Shown here: positions 14,425 through 18,683 of the stretch, one piece after another
Position numbering within the stretch: the first letter of the stretch is position 1
How the letters are laid out: the number at the start of each line of letters is the position of its first letter
Origin: Planctomycetales bacterium
GTDB taxonomy: Bacteria; Planctomycetota; Phycisphaerae; SM23-33
NCBI GenBank assembly: GCA_030642005.1
Contig: DAOWOP010000038.1
Location: 1-18,683 of the forward strand
Direction: 5' to 3'
DNA: 18,683 bases
The notes under the pieces: model-generated
Told to the model about the DNA's origin: nothing
Databases searched by the model: none
What the model saw: the letters and a program-made list of their open reading frames with translations, nothing else
Program-made: the position numbers and the translations under genes

Positions 14425-15761
14425 TGCCGCCAGTCCGTGAAACTTACGCCGTCGTTATCGGTAACGGTGCAGGAGACGAGGCGCCAGCCAGGCGCGCCGT
14501 AGGTGTGCGAAGGCGACTGGTCCGGCGAGGTCTCGCCGTCGCCGAAGTTCCATTCATACGCCTGGATGCCGCCGTCGGTATCGGCGGCGGCAACCTCGAA
14601 GTTCAGTGTCAGGCCGTCCGGTATCGCCGAGACGACGACGGTCGGGGCCTTGTTGTCGTCCTGGGTATTGTCGAGGCAGTCGAGAAGGCTGTAGGCGTCG
14701 CCAGCCATACGATGCTCGACGCGGGTCATTTCCTCGACGGACGGGACGCCTTCGGCCCGCCAATGCCCCAGCAGTTCATCGACTTCGTCGAACAGGGCGA
14801 CCTCGAACGGCAGAGTGCTGTCCTGGGTGTCCGTTTCGTTACCCTTGCCGTGGAGCGAGTTTGCGCGAGCGGCCAGGTCGCCGTTGGCGAGCCGGTTCGG
14901 CAGGTCCGAAACGCGAACCCAGGTCGGAACCGCGACGCTGTAATTTGACTGACCCAGCAGCACCCACATTGTGGCAAGGGCGGGGTCTTCAGCCGGCCCA
15001 ACGCCGTGAACAATCATTGAGGAAACGACCCTGTCGGCCGCAATGTCGCTCAAAGTCCGGCCCGGGCCGTAACGCATAAACTCATAACCGTCTGCGCCGT
15101 CGTTTCCCTGCATGACGGTCCTGGCCGACAGTAGCCCCATGCTTATCAGCCCACTCGTGTTGTAACTACCGGACTCATATCGCCCGCCGATGGTCAAATT
15201 GTCGGTGCCGTCTGTGTGATAATGGAACTCGTTTGCGCGTGTAACCTGGCCGAGGAGGTTCTGTGCGATTCGATTGGGATTGGTGGTATTGTATTCGTAC
15301 ACCCAGTTCGTTTGATTTATCTCGAATATGGTCGCGTTGCCGGCGGCGTCCATGAACGGATAACATCCCATGACTTTGTCTGTGCTCCCTGGCTGGGCGA
15401 GGTAATCCCTCACCTCGTCCACCGTGCTGAAGTTTCCCAGGATGTAATTTTGTATCACGCGGTTGCGTGAAGAGTCGCCGCCGCTGACGTATGAATTTCC
15501 GGTGCACAGTCCGGCGGAGTTGACGCCCATCCAGGGGTCTCCGCTACCGGCGATTCCGATATAGTCGTAATTCGGCCCGGTGCGGTACATAAGCATGTTG
15601 TCCGAATCGCTGCTATTCATGCGGCATTTCCACAGCAGCGGCCTGCCGTCCTGCGAAACCACCCCGTCGGCGACGCCGATATTGCAGGACCTCGACTCCG
15701 AAGGAAGGGACAACATTACGAATAAAACGACGAGCACAACACAAACCTGTTCACGTACCAC
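14343..15761 (-). CDS. Secreted Cys-nucleophile (Ntn-type) hydrolase with PKD domain and PEP-CTERM signal
   Basis: The 472-residue protein has a signal peptide (VCVVLVVLFVMLSLPSESRS) followed by Cys26. The mature start, CNIGVADGVVSQDGRPLLWKCRM, resembles peptidase C45/C69 and acyltransferase families, where signal cleavage frees an N-terminal nucleophile Cys. The body continues with YRTGPNYDYIGIAGSGDPWMGVNSAGLCTGNSY and PFMDAAGNATIFEINQ, typical of C45/C69-like folds (G-x-N-x-x-G-L; D-x-x-G...E). A PKD-like beta domain follows at about 372-448 (YEWNFGDGETSPDQSPSHTY). The end, PEPATLLLLFGGVFGLLRKRRK (451-472), is a PEP-CTERM exosortase signal. GTG start at 15761 with AAGGAG 6 nt upstream. It overlaps the convergent DUF2330 gene by 82 nt. 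The likely role is cleavage of an amide in the envelope; the substrate is unknown. Confidence 0.85.
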   Translation of the reverse strand: MVREQVCVVLVVLFVMLSLPSESRSCNIGVADGVVSQDGRPLLWKCRMNSSDSDNMLMYRTGPNYDYIGIAGSGDPWMGVNSAGLCTGNSYVSGGDSSRNRVIQNYILGNFSTVDEVRDYLAQPGSTDKVMGCYPFMDAAGNATIFEINQTNWVYEYNTTNPNRIAQNLLGQVTRANEFHYHTDGTDNLTIGGRYESGSYNTSGLISMGLLSARTVMQGNDGADGYEFMRYGPGRTLSDIAADRVVSSMIVHGVGPAEDPALATMWVLLGQSNYSVAVPTWVRVSDLPNRLANGDLAARANSLHGKGNETDTQDSTLPFEVALFDEVDELLGHWRAEGVPSVEEMTRVEHRMAGDAYSLLDCLDNTQDDNKAPTVVVSAIPDGLTLNFEVAAADTDGGIQAYEWNFGDGETSPDQSPSHTYGAPGWRLVSCTVTDNDGVSFTDWRHYNVAPEPATLLLLFGGVFGLLRKRRK

Positions 15762-15840
15762 GAGCCACTCCTTTTAATGAGCCTTGAGCCTTACTTGCAC
15801 ACTGCTTGTTTTCTGTCCGATTGTAGAGCAGGATACTTTT

Positions 15841-15871
15841 ATATTACCGTTGCAAAATCACAGATTGTCAA
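15841..15871 (-). promoter_or_regulatory. Candidate promoter of the Ntn-hydrolase gene, inside the ribBA 3' end
   Basis: On the minus strand, a perfect TTGACA (15871-15866), encoded within the last codons of ribBA, is followed after 19 nt by TAATAT (15846-15841). The spacing is 2 nt longer than ideal. The leader would be about 75 nt to the GTG at 15761. This would let the hydrolase be transcribed independently of ribBA. Confidence 0.4.
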
Positions 15872-17093
15872 GCATATGCCCCATTTTGTCTTTCTTGGTT
15901 TTCAGGTAGTCGCGGTTGTGGTCGTGCGGGGGGATTTGCAGGCTGACGCGCTCAACGATCTTCAGGCCGAAGCCCTCCAGGCCGTAAATTTTCCGCGGGT
16001 TGTTGGTCATCACGCGGAGTTCCGACAGGCCGAGGTCGCGGAGTATCTGGTTACCGATGCCGTAATCGCGATGGTCCGGCTCGAAGCCGAGATGAACGTT
16101 GGCATCGACGGTATCGAGGCCCTTTTCGATCTGGAGTTTGTAGGCCCGCAGTTTGTTTATCAGCCCGATGCCGCGTCCTTCCTGTCGGATATAGACCAGC
16201 GCGCCTGCGCCGGCTGCCTCGATTGCCGCCAGAGATGTTTGCAGTTGCGCCCCGCAGTCGCACCGCAACGAGCCGAAGACGTCGCCGGTCAGGCATTCGC
16301 TGTGGACGCGAACCAATGCGGGCTTGTCATACGGCAGGGGTTTGCCCGATTCGTCGAGTCGTCCGATGGGGCCTTTGCACAGTGCGATGTGCGGCTCGGG
16401 ATCGACCTGCGATTCATAGGCAATCAGGTGGAAATCGCCGGCAGCCAGTGAGGTGTCAAACTCGACCGCCCGCTCGATAAGGCGGTCCCGGCGGAGGCGA
16501 TATTTAATGAGGTCGGCGACGGTGCATATCTTCAGGGCGTGGGTGGCGCAGAACTTTTCCAGGTCGGCGGCGCGAGCCATTGTGCCGTCGTCGTTCATTA
16601 TCTCGCAGATAACGCCGACGGATTCCATCCCAGCCAGGCGCGCCAGATCGACCGCCCCCTCGGTCTGACCCGCGCGGACGAGCACCCCGCCGTCGCGGGC
16701 TCGCAGCGGGAAAACGTGGCCGGGACGAACGAAATCACCCGCCGCGACGTCGGCCCGGCAGGCTAACTCGATTGTCCGCGCGCGGTCTGCCGCCGAGATG
16801 CCCGTGGTGATTCCCGTGGCTGCATCGATCGTTACGGTAAAGGCAGTTCCGAAACGCGAGGTGTTGTCCATCGCCTGGGGGTACAAGGCGAGGGCGTCTG
16901 CTTTTTCGCTCGTCATTGGCAGGCAGATCAGGCCGCGACCGTAGCGCGCCATGAAGTTGATTATCTCCGGCGTAACCCGCTCGGCTGCACAGACAAGGTC
17001 GCCCTCGTTCTCGCGCGACTCGTCATCAACAAGCACGATAAGCCGACCGGCGCGAATATCTTCCAGTATTTCCTCAATCGGCGAAAAAGGCAT
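15858..17093 (-). CDS. ribBA: Bifunctional 3,4-dihydroxy-2-butanone-4-phosphate synthase / GTP cyclohydrolase II
   Basis: RibBA makes both committed precursors of riboflavin: the RibB half converts ribulose 5-phosphate to DHBP, and the RibA half opens GTP. RibB covers 1 to about 200: DDESRENEGDL (23-33), TGITTGISAADRA (93-105), RPGHVFPL (123-130) and RAGQTEGAVDL (140-150). RibA covers about 208-405: zinc cysteines 267, 278 and 280 in ECLTGDVFGSLRCDCG, IRQEGRGIGL (302-311), DTVDAN (327-332), HRDYGIGNQIL (341-351) and RVMTNNPRK. E. coli RibB has His153 in RGGHTEA; here Gln143 takes that place. I chose the ATG at 17093 (MPFSPIEEIL) with GGAG 8 nt upstream, not the longer frame. It lies 19 nt downstream of pgsA and is probably in the same operon. 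Confidence 0.95.
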   Translation of the reverse strand: MPFSPIEEILEDIRAGRLIVLVDDESRENEGDLVCAAERVTPEIINFMARYGRGLICLPMTSEKADALALYPQAMDNTSRFGTAFTVTIDAATGITTGISAADRARTIELACRADVAAGDFVRPGHVFPLRARDGGVLVRAGQTEGAVDLARLAGMESVGVICEIMNDDGTMARAADLEKFCATHALKICTVADLIKYRLRRDRLIERAVEFDTSLAAGDFHLIAYESQVDPEPHIALCKGPIGRLDESGKPLPYDKPALVRVHSECLTGDVFGSLRCDCGAQLQTSLAAIEAAGAGALVYIRQEGRGIGLINKLRAYKLQIEKGLDTVDANVHLGFEPDHRDYGIGNQILRDLGLSELRVMTNNPRKIYGLEGFGLKIVERVSLQIPPHDHNRDYLKTKKDKMGHMLDNL

Positions 17094-17112
17094 CAGAAAA
17101 TCTCCATTTAAT

Positions 17113-17814
17113 TCACGCGGCCCCGTCCGCGTGGTCATTATCGTGGTTACTGTCCGCTTCGGCCACGAACGTCAGCCCTATCCGGGTGTAACTGACTACC
17201 GACAAGGCGCTAATCCCGGCTACAGCATACCATAAAACCCGCGCAAGGTGTGTTCCGGCCGACAGGCCAAGGAGATTCAGTTCCGGGCTGATAAGCACCG
17301 CGGCGACCATAGCGACCTGCCCGACTGTGCATATCTTTCCAGGCCAGGACGGCAGGACATGCACACTGCCCGTCAGCAGAAAGATAATCAGGAACCCGGC
17401 AACAACCCACAGGTCCTTGCCGACAATCATCACGACGACCCACCCAGGCAGGGTCGCGCCTTTGACGGCCGAGGCGGGCAGCGAAAGCAGAACGACCGCA
17501 CAGACGATCAATGTCTTGTCCGCCAGCGGGTCGAGGATCGCGCCGAGGAGACTTTTGCAGTTCAACCGGCGGGCCAGAAAACCATCAACAACATCAGACG
17601 CCGCCATGAACGCAAATAATCCCATCGCCAGGTAACGATAGATCGGCTGGGCCTGATGGTTCTGAAGGAGCACCACGAACGGCGCTACCAGCAGCAGCCT
17701 CAGCAGCGAAAGACGATTGGGCCAGGTCAGATAGGACCAGGGACGGGCTGCATCCGATTGCGGATTGCGGATTGCGGATTGCGGATCAGGGATTTTCGGA
17801 GCCTCCTGATTCAT
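17113..17814 (-). CDS. pgsA: CDP-alcohol phosphatidyltransferase, CDP-diacylglycerol--glycerol-3-phosphate type
   Basis: This inner-membrane enzyme most likely makes phosphatidylglycerol phosphate from CDP-diacylglycerol and glycerol 3-phosphate. The CDP-alcohol signature D-x2-D-G-x2-A-R-x8-G-x3-D-x3-D is exact: Asp74, Asp77, Gly78, Ala81, Arg82, Gly91, Asp95 and Asp99. About five to six hydrophobic helices flank it over 233 residues. Family members usually start near residue 28 here (LTWPNRLSLLRLLLVAP). The preceding residues include NQEAPKIPDPQSAIRNPQSD and are encoded by a GATTGCG heptamer array. No ATG, GTG or TTG lies in frame between the array and the conserved core, so the array seems to be translated unless a rare start is used. 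The ATG at 17814 lacks a good ribosome binding site. Other CDP-alcohol transferases cannot be fully excluded; a Ser/Gro type is best supported by the SDVVDG motif. Confidence 0.88.
   Translation of the reverse strand: MNQEAPKIPDPQSAIRNPQSDAARPWSYLTWPNRLSLLRLLLVAPFVVLLQNHQAQPIYRYLAMGLFAFMAASDVVDGFLARRLNCKSLLGAILDPLADKTLIVCAVVLLSLPASAVKGATLPGWVVVMIVGKDLWVVAGFLIIFLLTGSVHVLPSWPGKICTVGQVAMVAAVLISPELNLLGLSAGTHLARVLWYAVAGISALSVVSYTRIGLTFVAEADSNHDNDHADGAA
17756..17783. repeat. GATTGCG x4 heptamer array inside the pgsA N-terminus
   Basis: Four perfect GATTGCG units (17756-17783) are followed by diverged units GATCAGG and GATTTTC. The unit is the same as in the aroF-comEC gap. In the pgsA frame (minus strand) the units encode DPQSAIRNPQS. 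The unit has no stop codon in any frame, so the array can be tolerated inside a gene. Confidence 0.85.
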
Positions 17815-17837
17815 AACTACCGGCTGCCGGTTCCAGG

Positions 17838-18296
17838 CTATTTCTTCACATCCCGGTGAAACAACCACGCGCCGGCCAGCACCGCCGCTGCCAGGGGGAA
17901 ACTGACGTACATTACTATTTTCATCTGGCTGTACCGGGTGTAGAACTTCTCGTCCGGTTCCGTCTGAAGCACCATAACCACGGTGATAAGGCCTATTACA
18001 ACAAGCATCGCGCCGACCAGCAGCAGCAGCGGGATCATGGTTTTCTTGTACATGTGTGCGTGGCGCCGACGGTAGCCGCCGCCGGCAGTTACGTGCGTCC
18101 CGCCGGAAACGCCCAAAGGCGCAGCCCCGACGGAAAAGACCTCGTCGGAAATATCATCGGCAACTGTTTCGGCGGCGGCGGCTACGAATTCGCCCGGGTC
18201 GAACGCAACCTCACCGGTCCGGGCCATCGCGTTCAAAGCCGCCAGGGCGTCGGCAGTGTCGGTATGCTGCTCCGGAATTTCGTCCAACTCAGTCAT
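17838..18296 (-). CDS. Two-helix membrane protein of unknown function
   Basis: The 152-residue protein has an acidic, Ala-rich N-terminal part (1 to about 75, starting MTELDEIPEQHTDTADALAALNAMA) and a short basic turn (YRRRHAHMYKK, 75-85). Two transmembrane helices follow at about 87-111 and 127-146, with a short loop between them (TEPDEKFYTRYSQMK). The C-terminus is HRDVKK. The positive residues beside helix 1 suggest both ends are cytoplasmic. I do not recognise the family. The ATG at 18296 follows AAGG at about 5 nt. It is first in a minus-strand series: its stop is 23 nt before the pgsA ATG, with ribBA next. The order gives little clue to function beyond membrane location. Confidence 0.75.
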   Translation of the reverse strand: MTELDEIPEQHTDTADALAALNAMARTGEVAFDPGEFVAAAAETVADDISDEVFSVGAAPLGVSGGTHVTAGGGYRRRHAHMYKKTMIPLLLLVGAMLVVIGLITVVMVLQTEPDEKFYTRYSQMKIVMYVSFPLAAAVLAGAWLFHRDVKK

Positions 18297-18310
18297 GTTG
18301 CCTTAAAGCA

Positions 18311-18368
18311 TTCAGATTTCAGCCATCAGCCAAAGCCGATCTGACCGCTGATTGCTGACCGCTGATTG
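18311..18368. repeat. Alternating CTGACCG/CTGATTG heptamers upstream of the two-helix protein gene
   Basis: CTGACCG, CTGATTG, CTGACCG and CTGATTG occur in perfect 7-nt phase (18341-18368). Just before them, TCAGCCA occurs twice in tandem (18319-18332), and TTCAGAT/TTCAGCC at 18311-18324 also keeps 7-nt spacing. The array lies 15-70 nt upstream of the ATG at 18296 and would be in its leader or promoter region. The rest of the 387-nt stretch 18297-18683 holds only the two repeat types listed below; I see no gene in it. Confidence 0.8.
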
Positions 18369-18467
18369 CTTGCTGATAATATCCGCCCAGCCCACTCACG
18401 CCAAGCATTTTCCCCCCATCGACCCGCATTAGAGCGTTTTGCATAATGATTGTCGTATCTCGTTTAG

Positions 18468-18533
18468 CCGTCGCCGGAACGGCGATGGTTTTGAACATCG
18501 GGTTCCCCGTCGCCGGAACGGCGATGGTTTTGA
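18468..18533. repeat. Twin 27-nt direct repeat with internal palindrome (REP-like)
   Basis: An identical 27-nt unit lies at 18468-18494 and 18507-18533, 12 nt apart (period 39). Each contains the palindrome TCGCCG-GAA-CGGCGA and ends in the tail TGGTTTTGA. Two palindromic units in tandem recall REP/BIME elements, which spread with the help of RAYT transposases. No RAYT gene is in the window. Confidence 0.75.
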
Positions 18534-18535
18534 GC

Positions 18536-18620
18536 GGGTAGGGTGGGACGAAGTCCCACCTTCTTCGTCGTCCCACCTTCTTCGTTTATATAAATGGTGG
18601 GACTTCATCTCACCCTACCC
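18536..18620. repeat. Inverted repeat with 25-nt arms at the right edge
   Basis: Arms at 18536-18560 and 18596-18620 are complementary at 23 of 25 positions. The interior holds a 16-nt direct repeat, GTCCCACCTTCTTCGT, at 18553-18568 and 18570-18585. No open frame of interest lies inside. The size and layout resemble the inverted repeat at 4365-4449, although the sequence differs. It may be a small non-autonomous element. Confidence 0.7.
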
Positions 18621-18683
18621 ACTGTCAAAGGCATGATCACCTTGCCTGTTCAATATACTACACCCGGCGGGTGGCACCTTCAA

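Noticed and set aside
15777..16451. 224-codon plus-strand frame opposite ribBA
   Set aside because: Antisense of the GTP cyclohydrolase II half, with no own features.
18428..18456. Possible promoter of the two-helix membrane protein gene (ACGACA, 17 nt, TCTAAT, minus strand)
   Set aside because: The -10 is good but the -35 is weak and the site is about 130 nt from the start codon; plausible but not supported enough to list.
18468..18533. Possible minimal CRISPR array
   Set aside because: Only two repeats, a 12-nt spacer and a strongly palindromic unit, with no cas gene; fits REP-like repeats better.
18319..18576. 85-codon minus-strand frame with repeated KTIAVPAT peptide
   Set aside because: The peptide repeat is only the translation of the twin 27-nt palindromic repeat; no good start or ribosome binding site.

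Overview
This window looks like chromosomal DNA from a GC-rich Gram-negative-type bacterium. I favour a planctomycete of the class Phycisphaerae or a near relative. That placement is inference from three things: a PEP-CTERM surface protein, many lipoprotein and signal-peptide genes, and gaps filled with short tandem and inverted repeats. No rRNA or tRNA gene, CRISPR array, transposase or phage gene was found, and most genes are housekeeping or envelope genes.

Layout. (1) 1-2900, minus strand: nusA followed by infB, which runs off the left edge. The nusA leader holds an intrinsic-terminator-like hairpin and a second perfect hairpin beside the ribosome binding site. (2) 3123-4262, minus: a solitary MalK/UgpC-type ABC ATPase with a consensus sigma-70 promoter. 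(3) 4263-4566: a divergent intergenic region with a 26-bp-arm inverted repeat between two promoters. (4) 4567-9893, plus: serS, a small membrane-anchored protein ending in a ribosomal L7/L12 C-terminal-like domain, aroF (DAHP synthase) and a comEC/rec2-type DNA-uptake gene. (5) 10116-12211, minus: an ECF-type sigma factor, a one-helix coiled-coil membrane protein placed like an anti-sigma factor, and a TPR-like lipoprotein. (6) 12337-14424, plus: an unrecognised lipoprotein and a DUF2330-type exported protein. (7) 14343-18296, minus: a two-helix membrane protein, pgsA-like phosphatidyltransferase, ribBA, and a secreted Cys-nucleophile (Ntn-type) hydrolase with a PKD domain and PEP-CTERM tail. 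(8) 18297-18683: repeats only.

How the genes relate. nusA-infB is the classic transcription-elongation/translation-initiation pair. The sigma factor, coiled-coil protein and lipoprotein probably form an envelope-sensing regulon. The membrane protein, pgsA and ribBA are closely spaced and probably co-transcribed, although their functions are unrelated.

The points most worth following are: (a) tandem repeats with a strict 7-nt period but different sequence in nearly every gap, one of which is translated as the start of pgsA; (b) the membrane-tethered L7/L12-like domain; (c) a possible attenuator in the nusA leader; (d) the Ntn-hydrolase/PKD/PEP-CTERM protein; (e) the sigma/coiled-coil/lipoprotein module. 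I did not find an unmistakably new multi-gene defence or metabolic system.
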